From positions 1 through 33,108 of the forward strand of contig VGOU01000007.1 of assembly GCA_016875795.1 (NCBI GenBank): 33,108 nt of DNA, in the 5' to 3' direction. Origin of the DNA: Chloroflexota bacterium. GTDB taxonomy: Bacteria > Chloroflexota > Limnocylindria > P2-11E. This document shows positions 10,049 through 19,435 of the stretch, one piece after another. Positions within the stretch are counted from its first letter, which is position 1. Every line of letters starts with the position of its first letter. Under the pieces are notes generated by a model. That model did not search any database and was not told where the DNA came from. It saw nothing but the letters and a program-made list of their open reading frames with translations. The position numbers were made by a program, and so were the translations under genes.

Positions 10049-10632
10049 CGAGCCTCATCAAGCCGCGCATCGCGGAGACCGCGGTCGTGGACGAGACCGC
10101 GGCCATCGGCCCGGGCACGCGCGTCTGGCACTTCGCCCAGGTCCGCGAGCGCGCGCGCATCGGCGACCAGTGCAGCGTCGGGAAGGGCGCGTACATCGGC
10201 GCGGACGTCGTCGTGGGGGACCGCTGCAAGATCGAGAACAGCGCCTCGCTCTTCGAGGGGCTCACCGTCGAGGACGGCGTGTTCATCGGCCCGCACGTGG
10301 TCTTCACGAACGACCGCCGGCCGCGCGCGACGAACCCCGACGGCACGCTGCAGACCGCCGACGACTGGGAGATGGGCCGGACGACGGTGCGCCGCGGCGC
10401 CTCCATCGGCGCGGGCGCGGTCGTCATCCCCGGCCTCGAGATCGGCCGCTACGCGATGGTGGGCGCCGGCGCGGTGGTGACGCGCGACGTGCCGGCGCAC
10501 GCTCTCGTGGTCGGCAACCCGGCGCGCGTGGTGGGATGGGTGTGCGCGTGCGGGCGCGAGCGGGCGCCCGCCGGCCCGCGGACGGGCGAGGAGCTCCGCT
10601 GCGCGCGGTGCTCGGACGGCGAACGACGATGA
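10045..10632 (+). CDS. LbH-fold N-acetyltransferase, WlbB/WbpD-like
   Basis: GTG start overlapping upstream TGA; hexapeptide repeats (IGPGTRVWHFAQV, IGDQCSVGKGAYIGADVVVGDRCKIENSASLFEGLTVEDGVFIGPHVVFTNDRRPRA) and Cys-rich tail CACG...CARC. Confidence 0.9.
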   Translation: MTSLIKPRIAETAVVDETAAIGPGTRVWHFAQVRERARIGDQCSVGKGAYIGADVVVGDRCKIENSASLFEGLTVEDGVFIGPHVVFTNDRRPRATNPDGTLQTADDWEMGRTTVRRGASIGAGAVVIPGLEIGRYAMVGAGAVVTRDVPAHALVVGNPARVVGWVCACGRERAPAGPRTGEELRCARCSDGERR

Positions 10633-10648
10633 ACGGAGTGGACGACCG

Positions 10649-11779
10649 ATGAGCCTGACGACGACGAAGGTGCAGGTCCCGCTCGTGGACCTGCGCGCGA
10701 ACCACCGGGCGATCAGGGACGAGGTGCGCGCCGCGATCGACGAGATCCTCGAGGGCATGCAGCTCACGATCGGGCCGAACGTGAAGGCGTTCGACCAGGA
10801 GTGGGCCGCCTACTGCGGGACGAAGCATGCGGTCGGCGTGGGCTCGGGGACCGACGCGCTGCAGCTCGCGATCCGCGCGCTCGGGATCGCGCCGGGCGAC
10901 GAGGTCATCACCGTGTCGTTCTCGTTCTTCGCCACGGCGGAGGCGGTCTTCTACTCCGGCGCGCGCCCGATCTTCGTGGACATCGACGAGCGCACGTATT
11001 GCATCGACGTCGCGCAGGTCGCCGACCGCATCACGCCGCGCACGAAGGCGATCATCCCGGTGCACCTCTACGGGCGCACCGCCGAGATGAAGCGCCTCCT
11101 CGCCATCGCGCGCGACCACAGCGTCGCGGTCATCGAGGACGCGGCGCAGGCGCACGGCGCGCGGATGGACACCGGCGGCAAGGCCGGCACCGCGGGCCGG
11201 CTGGGGTGCTTCTCCTTCTACTGCAGCAAGAACCTCGGCGCGTACGGCGAGGCCGGCAGCATCACGACGAACGACGACGACCTCGCCGAGGCGCTCCGCC
11301 AGCTGCGCGAGCACGGCCAGGTGACGCGCTACTACCACCCCATCGTCGGGTACAACGCGCGGCTCGACGAGATCCAGGCCGCGGTGCTGCGCATCAAGCT
11401 CCGCCACCTCGACGGCTGGAACGCGAAGCGCCGCGCGGCGGCGCGCAAGTACAACGCGCTCCTCTCGGGATCCGGCGTCGTCACGCCCGAGGACCCGGGC
11501 GACAGCCACGTCTGGCACGTGTACGCGATCCGCGTGCCCGGCGGGGAGCGCGACGCGATGAAGGAGTTCCTGTGGGAGCGCGGCATCGGCGCGGGCATCC
11601 ACTACCCGGTGCCGATCCACCTCCAGGAGGCCGCGCAGTTCCTGGGCTACCGCAGCGGCGAGCTGCCGGCGACCGAGCGCGTCGCGGGCGAGGTCCTCTC
11701 GCTGCCGATGTACCCCGAGCTCACCGACGAGCAGATCGAGCACGTCGCGGACGGCGTGAAAGCGTTCATGGCGCGGTGA
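10649..11779 (+). CDS. DegT/DnrJ/EryC1/StrS aminotransferase, WlbC/WbpE-like
   Basis: VPLVDLRANHRAIRDEV, GSGTDALQLAIRALG, VIEDAAQAHGA, FSFYCSKNLGAYGEAGSITT. Confidence 0.93.
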   Translation: MSLTTTKVQVPLVDLRANHRAIRDEVRAAIDEILEGMQLTIGPNVKAFDQEWAAYCGTKHAVGVGSGTDALQLAIRALGIAPGDEVITVSFSFFATAEAVFYSGARPIFVDIDERTYCIDVAQVADRITPRTKAIIPVHLYGRTAEMKRLLAIARDHSVAVIEDAAQAHGARMDTGGKAGTAGRLGCFSFYCSKNLGAYGEAGSITTNDDDLAEALRQLREHGQVTRYYHPIVGYNARLDEIQAAVLRIKLRHLDGWNAKRRAAARKYNALLSGSGVVTPEDPGDSHVWHVYAIRVPGGERDAMKEFLWERGIGAGIHYPVPIHLQEAAQFLGYRSGELPATERVAGEVLSLPMYPELTDEQIEHVADGVKAFMAR

Positions 11780-12462
11780 GCTTCGGCACGGAGCGCGTCG
11801 TCAAGGCGGTCCACGGCGTCCGCGCGGTCGAGCCGGACCCGGCCGAGGAGGTCGAGCAGGCCGAGCACCTCCGGAAGGAGCGGTCGCTCGAGGAGCTGCG
11901 GGAGATCTACAGCCGCGTGCTCTTCCGCGACAGCCCGACGGGGCACCGCGAGCGCCGCACGCTGCTGCGCGCGATGTGCAAGAGCTTCGGGAACGGCGTG
12001 CGCGTCGGGCTCGGCGTGCTCGTGCTGCACCCGCGGACGTTCGAGATCGGCGACGCGGTGTTCCTCGGCGATCAGACGTTCCTCCAGGGCCGCCACGACG
12101 GCCACTGCGTCATCGGCGCGCACACGTGGATCGGGCCGCAGTCGTACTTCGACTGCCGCGACATGGAGCTCGGCGAATACGTCGGGTGGGGGCCGGGCGC
12201 GAAGGTGCTCGGCAGCGAGCACACCGGCGAGCCCACCGACGTGCCGGTCATCCAGACCGACCTCGTCATCAAGCCCGTTCGCGTGGGGAAGTGGGCGGAC
12301 ATCGGGGTGAACGCGGTGCTCCTCCCCGGCGTCACCGTGGGGGAGGGCGCCCTCGTCGGCGCGGGCGCGGTCGTGACGAAGGACGTGCCGGCCTACGCCG
12401 TGGCCGCGGGGGTCCCCGCGCGCGTGCTGCATCAGCGTGACGGGGCCGTGACGACCGGGTAG
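11776..12462 (+). CDS. LbH-fold (hexapeptide) acyltransferase
   Basis: GTG start with GTGA overlap; LGDQTFLQGRHDGHCVIGAHTWIGPQSYFDCRDMELGEYVGWGPGAKVLGSEH... and VGKWADIGVNAVLLPGVTVGEGALVGAGAVVTKDVPAYAVAAGVPARVL. Confidence 0.88.
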   Translation: MSFGTERVVKAVHGVRAVEPDPAEEVEQAEHLRKERSLEELREIYSRVLFRDSPTGHRERRTLLRAMCKSFGNGVRVGLGVLVLHPRTFEIGDAVFLGDQTFLQGRHDGHCVIGAHTWIGPQSYFDCRDMELGEYVGWGPGAKVLGSEHTGEPTDVPVIQTDLVIKPVRVGKWADIGVNAVLLPGVTVGEGALVGAGAVVTKDVPAYAVAAGVPARVLHQRDGAVTTG

Positions 12463-12519
12463 CAGCGATCGGCGTGCGGGCATCCGCATCGAGACCTCTG
12501 GAAGGAGGAGGAGATACGG

Positions 12520-12711
12520 ATGGCGCTGCGGAAGGACGAGCGGGTCCACCGCATCGAGCGGGCGGCCGCCGCCGAGGGCCTCGACAAGTTCGTGAACGTC
12601 GTCATCGGCGACCGGTCCTGGACCGGCTGCCTCTGGCCGGGCATCCGTGACCGGGAGGCTCGCCCAGGGGGTGCGCGAGGACCGGAAGCCCTAGGCTCAA
12701 CACCGTTTTGA
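12520..12711 (+). CDS. Small 63-aa protein of unknown function (possible translationally coupled leader ORF)
   Basis: Strong Shine-Dalgarno (AAGGAGGAGGAG) before ATG; stop TGA overlaps the TTG start of the epimerase (TTGA), the same style of overlap used by other neighbours in this window. Confidence 0.45.
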   Translation: MALRKDERVHRIERAAAAEGLDKFVNVVIGDRSWTGCLWPGIRDREARPGGARGPEALGSTPF

Positions 12712-13679
12712 GCGTCCTCAGTGGTGCCCGCGTCGTCGTCACCGGCGGCGCGGGCACCGTCGGCTCCCACATCGTCGACGCCGCGGTCGCCGCGGGCGCG
12801 CGCGAGGTCGTCGCGCTCGACGCGCTCGTCCGCGGCGTGCCGGAGAACCTCGCGCCCGCGCTCGCCACCGGCAGGGCGCGCCTCGTCGAGCTCGACGTCC
12901 GCGACCGCGAGGCCGTCGCCGCGGCGCTCGCGGGCGCCGACCTCGTCTTCCATCAGGCCGCGCTGCGCTGGACGCGGTGCCAGGAGGCGCCGCGCGAGTG
13001 CCAGGAGGTCATGGTCGACGGCACCTTCAACGTGCTCGAGGCCGCCGCGGCGGCCAAGGTGAAGAAGGTGGTCCTCGCCTCCAGCGCCGTCGTGTACGGC
13101 GATCCGGTGCGCCTCCCGTTCGACGAGGACCACCCCACGAACGGCGGGACGGTGTACGCCGCCGCGAAGGCCGCGAACGAGCTCCTCGGCCGCGCGTACG
13201 CGCGCCTCCACGACCTGCCGGTGGTGTCCCTGCGCTACTTCAACGTCTACGGCCCGCGCATGGACGTGCGCTCGCGCTTCGTCGAGGTGATGGTCCGCTG
13301 GCTGAACGCCATCGACGAGGGCACGCCGCTCACGCTGTTCGGCGACGGGTCGGCGTCGGCGGACTTCGTGTACGTCGGGGACGTCGCGGGCGCGAACATC
13401 CTCGCCGCGACGTCGGACGCGCGCGACGCTATCGTCAACGTCTGCAGCGGGGTCGAGACACGCATGCGCGACCTCGCGCAGACCCTCCTCGAGCTCGCCG
13501 GCAGCGACGTGGGCATGGAGTTCAAGCCGCAGCCGCCGGGACAGCTGCCGCAGCGCCGCTACGGCGACCCGCTTCGCGCGGCGGAGGTGCTGGGGTTCCG
13601 GGCGGAGGTGGATCTCCGCGAGGGTCTGCGGAAGCTGGTCGAGTGGCGCAAGAACGCGTTGGGAGCGGTACGAGCATGA
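12708..13679 (+). CDS. NAD-dependent epimerase/dehydratase (extended SDR, GalE/WbpP-like)
   Basis: TTG start; VVVTGGAGTVGSHIVDAAV, SSAVVYGDPVRLPFDEDHP, YAAAKAANELL, RYFNVYGPRMD. Confidence 0.93.
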   Translation: MSVLSGARVVVTGGAGTVGSHIVDAAVAAGAREVVALDALVRGVPENLAPALATGRARLVELDVRDREAVAAALAGADLVFHQAALRWTRCQEAPRECQEVMVDGTFNVLEAAAAAKVKKVVLASSAVVYGDPVRLPFDEDHPTNGGTVYAAAKAANELLGRAYARLHDLPVVSLRYFNVYGPRMDVRSRFVEVMVRWLNAIDEGTPLTLFGDGSASADFVYVGDVAGANILAATSDARDAIVNVCSGVETRMRDLAQTLLELAGSDVGMEFKPQPPGQLPQRRYGDPLRAAEVLGFRAEVDLREGLRKLVEWRKNALGAVRA

Positions 13680-14839
13680 CGGTCGAAGCGAAGAAGAAGA
13701 TGTCCGTCCCGATCACGAAGCCCACGCTCGGCGAGGAAGAGGCGCGCGCGCCGATGGCCTCGATCGCGAGCGGCTGGGTGACGCAGGGCCCCAAGGTGGC
13801 CGAGTTCGAGCGGCAGGTCGCGGCCTACGTGGGCGCGAAGCACGGGGTCGCGACGTCGTCGTGCACCACCGGGCTGCACCTCGCGCTCCACGCGATCGGC
13901 GTCGGCCCGGGCGACGAGGTCATCGTCCCGTCGCTCACGTTCATCGCGAGCCCGAACAGCGTCCTCTACACGGGTGCCGACGTCGTCTTCTGCGAGGTCG
14001 ACCGGCGAACCTTCGACATCGACCCGAACGACGTCGAGCGGCGCATCACGAAGCGGACGAAGGCGATCATGCCGATCGACCAGATCGGGCTCGCGTGCGA
14101 CGTCGAGGCGATCAACGACATCGCGAGGCGAAGCGGCCTGCGCGTCGTCGAGGACGCCGCGCCGGCGATCGGCGCCCCGTACAAGCAGGGCAAGGTCGGC
14201 GCGTTCGCCGAGCAGGTCGTCTTCAGCTTCCACCCGCGCAAGGTCATCACCACCGGCGAGGGCGGGATGATCACGACGAGCGACGACGCGCTCGCGGCGC
14301 GGCTGCGCACGCTGCGCCAGCACGCGATGAGCGTGTCGGACGTCGCGCGCCACCAGGCCGACCGGGTCATCGTCGAGGAGTACCCCGAGCTCGGCTTCAA
14401 CTACCGCATGAACGACATCCAGGCGTCGATCGGCATCATCCAGGTGGGCAAGCTCGACGACCTCCTCGCCGCTCGGCGCGCGCGCGCGGCGCGCTACGAG
14501 ACGGAGCTCCGCACCATCCGCGGCATCGAGCCGCCGTTCGTGCCGGCGTACGGCGCGCCGCACACGTACCAGTCGTACATGGTCACGCTCACGAAGGACT
14601 GCCGGCTCGAGCGCGAGGAGCTCATGACGCGTCTCCTGCAGCGCGGGATCGCGACGCGGCGCGGGATCATGGCCTCGCACCTCGAGAGGACGTACACGTC
14701 GCGCTACGGGAAGGTGCCGCTCCCGGTGACCGAGGAGGTCGCACGGACGACGATGCTCCTCCCGCTGTACGCGACGATGACCGAGGACGAGCAGACGTAC
14801 GTCATCGAAGCGCTGCGCGAGGAGCTCGGCCCGGCCTAG
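13676..14839 (+). CDS. DegT/DnrJ/EryC1/StrS family aminotransferase
   Basis: ATGA overlap; TSSCTTGLHLALHAIGVGPGDEVIVPSLTFIAS, VVEDAAPAIGA, FSFHPRKVITTGEGGMITT. Confidence 0.93.
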   Translation: MTVEAKKKMSVPITKPTLGEEEARAPMASIASGWVTQGPKVAEFERQVAAYVGAKHGVATSSCTTGLHLALHAIGVGPGDEVIVPSLTFIASPNSVLYTGADVVFCEVDRRTFDIDPNDVERRITKRTKAIMPIDQIGLACDVEAINDIARRSGLRVVEDAAPAIGAPYKQGKVGAFAEQVVFSFHPRKVITTGEGGMITTSDDALAARLRTLRQHAMSVSDVARHQADRVIVEEYPELGFNYRMNDIQASIGIIQVGKLDDLLAARRARAARYETELRTIRGIEPPFVPAYGAPHTYQSYMVTLTKDCRLEREELMTRLLQRGIATRRGIMASHLERTYTSRYGKVPLPVTEEVARTTMLLPLYATMTEDEQTYVIEALREELGPA

Positions 14840-14852
14840 TACCGTTCCGCGC

Positions 14853-16723
14853 ATCGACGCGCAGGCCGCCGAGGAGCTCCTCCGCGGCGTCCCATTCTTC
14901 CGCGACCTCGACCGGGTGAGCCTCGCGCGGCTCGTCGGCGCGCTCGAGCGCCGCACGTTCCGCCGGGGCGAGGTCATCCTCCGCGAGGGCGCGGACGCGA
15001 ACGGGCTCTACCTCCTCGAGCGCGGCGACGTCACCATCACCGTCGGGGACACCGAGGTCGGCCGCATGGGCGCGCCGGGCCACTTCGGCGACCTCGGCCT
15101 GCTCCTCGCGCGGCGCACGGCGACCGTCCGGGCCGCCACGGAGGTGAGCGTGCTGCGCCTCCCGCGCGAGCCGTTCGAGCGGCTCGTCCGAGAGCAGCCG
15201 CAGCTCGCGCTCGCGGTCGCGACCGCCGTGGCCGACCGCTTCGACCAGCGGCAGCGCGCGCTCGTCGGCGTGCCCGAGCTCGAGGCCGAGGCGCGGCCGC
15301 TCACGCTCGAGCGCGGCGAGACGCGCGCGCCCGGCCGCGCCCCCCGAGCGCTCGGCGTGGCCCTCGCGCTCGCGGTCCCGCTCGCGCTGTGGTGGATCCC
15401 GCCGCCGGCGGGGCTCGACGAGCGCGGGTGGCACGCGCTCCTGACGACCCTCGGCGCGACGATCGCGTGGCTGTTCGACCCCGTCCCCGACCTCGTCGTC
15501 GCCTTCGCGCTCGCGACGGCGTGGGGGATCGCCGGCGCGGGCACGCTCGCCGCCGCGTTCGGCGGCTTCGCGACGTCCACGTGGATCCTCGCGCTCGCCG
15601 CGCTCTCGATCGCCGGCGCGATGGCGCGGACCGGGCTGCTCTTCCGCGCGGGCCTCTTCCTCCTGCGCGCGTTCCCGGCGACGCACGCGGGCCAGGTCGT
15701 CGCGCTCATCGTCGGCGGCCTCGTCCTCACCCCGTTCGTCCCGCAGAGCGTCGCGCGCGTCGCCGCGATCGCGCCGGTGACGGCGGAGCTGCGCGTCGCG
15801 CTCGGCCAGGCACAGCGCAGCGCGGGCAGCGCCGCCATCGCGTTCGCCGGTCTCATCGGCTCCTGGTACTTCTCGAACCACTTCCTCACCGGCTTCGCCA
15901 CGAACTCCTTCGTCTACGAGCTCCTGCCTCCGGACGAGCGCGGGGCGTTCGCGTGGACGGGGTGGCTCGCGGCGTCGCTCGTCCCGCTCGCGGTGTCCGC
16001 CGCCGGCGGCCTGCTCGCGGTGCGGGTCCTCTTCCCGGCCGAGCGCGGCGCGGCGTTCTCGGGCGAGGCGCTGCAGCGGCAGCTGCGCGTCATGGGCGGG
16101 CTCTCGCGGCCGGAGCGCGCGACGCTCGTCGCGGTCGCCGTCCTCGTCGCGGGCCTCCTCCTCCAGCGCTGCTGCGCATCGAAGCCGCGTGGCTCGCGAC
16201 GTCGACGCTCGTCGTCGTCGCGGGCGTGCTCGGCCGCGACGGCTTCCGCGAGTCGGTGGACTGGCCGTTCCTCCTCTTCCTCGGCGTGCTCCTCGGCTCC
16301 GGCCCGGTGCTGCAGCAGGCCGGCGTCGGCCGCTGGCTCGGCGCGACCCTCGCGCCGCTCGCACCGGCGGCGGGACATCCCGGCGTGGTCGTCGTCGGCC
16401 TCGCCGTCGCCGTGTTCCTCGTGCGCTTCGTCCTGCCGAGCCGGCCGGCGATGCTCCTCATGAGCCTCGTCGCGATGCCCGCGGCGCCCGCGCTCGGCAT
16501 CTCGCCGTGGGTCGCCGGCGTCACCGTCCTCCTCGCGGCGAACACGTGGGTGTTCCCGTACCAGGGCCTCGAGTACCTGCTGCTCCGGGACGCGACGCGC
16601 GGCGAGTCGTTCACCGACGCGCAGGGGATGCGGATGGGGATCGCCCTCGCGGCCGTCAGGCTCGCCGCCATCGCGGCGGCCGTGCCCTACTGGATGGCGA
16701 TCGGGCTGATCAGCGCACCTTGA
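14853..16723 (+). pseudogene. Cyclic nucleotide-binding domain fused to SLC13/DASS-type permease, frameshifted and lacking a canonical start
   Basis: Frame of ORF 14916..16463 encodes the CNMP domain plus TM region; permease homology continues in frame of ORF 15389..16723 (LLRIEAAWLATSTLVVVAGVLGRDGFRESVDWPFLLFLG...) after ~16165. CNMP homology (RGVPFFRDLDRVSLARLV) starts upstream of GTG 14916. Confidence 0.7.
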
Positions 16724-17372
16724 TGAGCGGCGACGCGTCGAGGTCGGCGCCCGCCGCGCTCGTGAGCGACACGACGATGTCGAAGGTGACGTTCCGGTCG
16801 TAGAACTCGCGCCACGACGCCGGGCCCTCGCTCGCGACGCGGAAGAGGTCATCGCCCGCGCGGATCGAGCCCTCCTTCGCGACGAGCTCCGTCGCCGTGC
16901 CGAGCGCTCCGGGGCGGTAGCGCATGCGGCGGCCGTCGGGGGCGTACACCTCGACGTAGGGGTACTTCGCGACCCCCGCGATGTCGGTGAACTCCCGCGG
17001 CTGCCCGTCGAGGAACTGGTAGACGTGGATCTCGACGCGGCCGTCGAACGGGGCGAGGACGGTCCACCCCGCGCCGAGGTGCACGCCGGTGCACGGGCGG
17101 TCGATGCAGGTGTACGGGGTGATGGTCATCGGCTTCCGCGTGGGCGTCGGCGCGGGGGACGCGGTCGCGACGGGGGTCGGCGCCTCGGTCGGCGTGGGCG
17201 CGGGGCGCGCGCTCCGCACCGTCTGCGCGACGAGGCTCGGGTCCGGCCCGGCCGGGACGGTGACGATCTCGGGGGGCCGCGCCTGCGCGCTCGAGACGAT
17301 CCCGTACACCGCCGCGGCGACGACGAGCAGCACGATCCCGAACTGGAGCCCGATCTGCCCTCTCTCGCTCAC
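16710..17372 (-). CDS. Membrane-anchored extracytoplasmic protein with Pro/Thr-rich linker; possible barrel-sandwich-like globular domain
   Basis: MSERGQIGLQFGIVLLVVAAAVYGIVSS TM segment, PTPTEAPTPVATASPAPTPTRKP linker, then WTVLAPFDGRVEIHVYQF...ELVAKEGSIRAGDDLFRV. GTGA overlap with the downstream GT2. Confidence 0.7.
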   Translation of the reverse strand: MSERGQIGLQFGIVLLVVAAAVYGIVSSAQARPPEIVTVPAGPDPSLVAQTVRSARPAPTPTEAPTPVATASPAPTPTRKPMTITPYTCIDRPCTGVHLGAGWTVLAPFDGRVEIHVYQFLDGQPREFTDIAGVAKYPYVEVYAPDGRRMRYRPGALGTATELVAKEGSIRAGDDLFRVASEGPASWREFYDRNVTFDIVVSLTSAAGADLDASPLIKVR

Positions 17373-18058
17373 CGGAGCTTCCCCGCGACCCTGTCGCGCG
17401 CGACCTTCGCGAGCTGGATGAGGTAGCTCAGCACCTCACGCTTCCCGAACTTCGACTGGCCCGCCTCGCGGTCCCGGAACGTGTACGGCACCTCGACGAC
17501 CCGCGTGTAGCGGCCGCGCGCGACGACCTCGAAGCCGATCTTGAACCCGATGGGGTCGAGGCGCACGCCGTCGATGACCGAGCGCCGCAGCGCGAAGAAC
17601 CCGCTCGTCGCGTCGCGGACCGGGACGAGCGCGCTGCCCATGAGGCACGCGACGCGCGAGACGATGCGCCGGCGCAGCGGCCAGTCCGCCGTGCCGCCCC
17701 CGCTCACGTACCGGCTGCCGACGGCGAGCTCGCCGTCGTCGCGGACCGCGTCGACCAGGCGCGGCACGACCTCGGGCGGATGCGAGAGGTCGGCGTCCAT
17801 GACGACGAGGGTGTCGCCCCGCGCGGCGTCGAAGCCCGCCATGACCGCCGTCGCGAGGCCGAGCTTGCCGCTGCGGCGCACGACGCGGACGGGAACGGCG
17901 GGCGCGAGCGCCTGCGCGACGTCCGCGGTGCCGTCGGGCGATCCGTCATCGACGACCACCAGCTCCCACGGGCGCGGGCCCATCGCCCGGGCGAGCCGGT
18001 CGGCGAGCTTCGGGATCGTCGCGGCCTCGTTGTACGTGGGTACGACGACCGAGATCAC
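17369..18058 (-). CDS. Family 2 glycosyltransferase, polyprenol monophosphomannose synthase-like
   Basis: MISVVVPTYNEAATIPKLADRL, VVVDDGSPDGTADVA, VMDADLSHPPEVVP, YTFRDREAGQSKFG. Confidence 0.92.
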   Translation of the reverse strand: MISVVVPTYNEAATIPKLADRLARAMGPRPWELVVVDDGSPDGTADVAQALAPAVPVRVVRRSGKLGLATAVMAGFDAARGDTLVVMDADLSHPPEVVPRLVDAVRDDGELAVGSRYVSGGGTADWPLRRRIVSRVACLMGSALVPVRDATSGFFALRRSVIDGVRLDPIGFKIGFEVVARGRYTRVVEVPYTFRDREAGQSKFGKREVLSYLIQLAKVARDRVAGKLR

Positions 18059-18081
18059 GCAGGGCGGATAGTACGTGCGCG

Positions 18082-19218
18082 ATGCGTGTCATCTTCGACG
18101 CCAGGCACCTGCAGACCGTCAGCCGGACCCGCGGCATCGGCCGCTACTCGCGCAACCTCCTGGCCGCGTTCGCGCGCATCGCGCCGCGCGAGGTGGACTG
18201 GACGCTCCTGCGCCTCGCGACGTTCCCGCGCGCGGACGCGCAGCCGCTCCCGCCGCACCGCGAGGTCGCGGTCGCGCGCCTGCGCCGGCCCGAGCTCTCG
18301 ATGCTCGCGCTCGACGCGCTCCTGCTGCCGCTCGAGATCGGCTGGCGCGGGGCCGACGTGTACCACTCGGTGCAGCTCGGGCTGCCCCTCGCCGCGCGCG
18401 CGCGGACCGTCGTGACGCTGCACGACCTCGCGCCCCTGCGCTGGCCCGAGCACTACCTCCGCCTGCCGCACGCGCGCGTCGGGCACATGTGGCAGTACGC
18501 GCTCGCGCAGCGCGCCGACGCGGTCATCGCGCCGTCGCACGCGACCGCGCGCGACGCGGTCGAGCGGCTGCGCATCCGGCCGGAGCGCGTCCACGTGATC
18601 CCGGAGGCGGTCGACATGTCATTCGCGGCCCCGCCGCGCGACGAGGCGAGGCGCATCGTGCGCGATCGCTTCGCCGTGCCCGAGCGCTACGTCCTGTACG
18701 TGGGCCAGTTCGACCCGCGCAAGAACATGGACGGGCTCCTCGCGGCGTTCGCGCGCGCGGCGGAGAGCGACCCCGCGCTGCGCCTCGTCATCGCCGGCGA
18801 CATGGGCAAGCTCGCGGCGTACCTGCGCAACGCGCTCGCGCGGACCCGCGCCCCGCGCGACCGCGCCGTCGTGACCGGGTTCGTGGACGACGCCACGCTC
18901 GCGGCGCTGTACGCGGGGGCCGAGTGCCTGCTGCACGCCGCGCTGCTCGAGGGCTTCGGGCTCACGCCGCTCGAGTCGCTCGCGGCGGGGACCCCGGTGG
19001 TCGGATACCGCGCGGGCGCCGTCGAGGAGGTGGTGGGGGACGCCGGCCTGCTCGTCGAAGCGAGCGAGCCCGACGCGCTCGGCGACGCGCTCGTCACGTA
19101 CCTCTCGTCACCGGCGGTCGCGACCGAGCTGCGGTCGCGCGCCCCACACCGTTCTTCGCTGTTCTCCTGGGACCGCGCGGCGCGGGAGACGCTGGTGGTG
19201 TACCGCAGCGTCACCTGA
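18082..19218 (+). CDS. GT4-family glycosyltransferase
   Basis: DARHLQTVSRTRGIGRYSRNLL, YVLYVGQFDPRKNMDGLLAAFARA, ALLEGFGLTPLESLAAGTPVVGYRAGAVEEVVGDAGLLV. Confidence 0.93.
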   Translation: MRVIFDARHLQTVSRTRGIGRYSRNLLAAFARIAPREVDWTLLRLATFPRADAQPLPPHREVAVARLRRPELSMLALDALLLPLEIGWRGADVYHSVQLGLPLAARARTVVTLHDLAPLRWPEHYLRLPHARVGHMWQYALAQRADAVIAPSHATARDAVERLRIRPERVHVIPEAVDMSFAAPPRDEARRIVRDRFAVPERYVLYVGQFDPRKNMDGLLAAFARAAESDPALRLVIAGDMGKLAAYLRNALARTRAPRDRAVVTGFVDDATLAALYAGAECLLHAALLEGFGLTPLESLAAGTPVVGYRAGAVEEVVGDAGLLVEASEPDALGDALVTYLSSPAVATELRSRAPHRSSLFSWDRAARETLVVYRSVT

Positions 19219-19435
19219 GCGCCGAGGCGGGAGAGCCGTGCCGGGGGTCCTCCGGGGTCGGTATGCGGGTCCGTCTGTTCTCGCGACAGCGGTGACGCGA
19301 AGAGCGACGGATTCACATCCCGCTCCCGAGCACACACCGGGGGACGGCCACCGGGCCCTGCGCGCGCCCTAGACTTCCTCAGAGGGACCCAGCGACCGCA
19401 CCCGCGGTCGAGACAACTCCACGGAGGATCGCTCT

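Noticed and set aside
16150-16175. Programmed -1 ribosomal frameshift in the SLC13 permease
   Set aside because: No X_XXY_YYZ slippery heptamer at the junction; a 1-nt loss in the CTC repeat is simpler.
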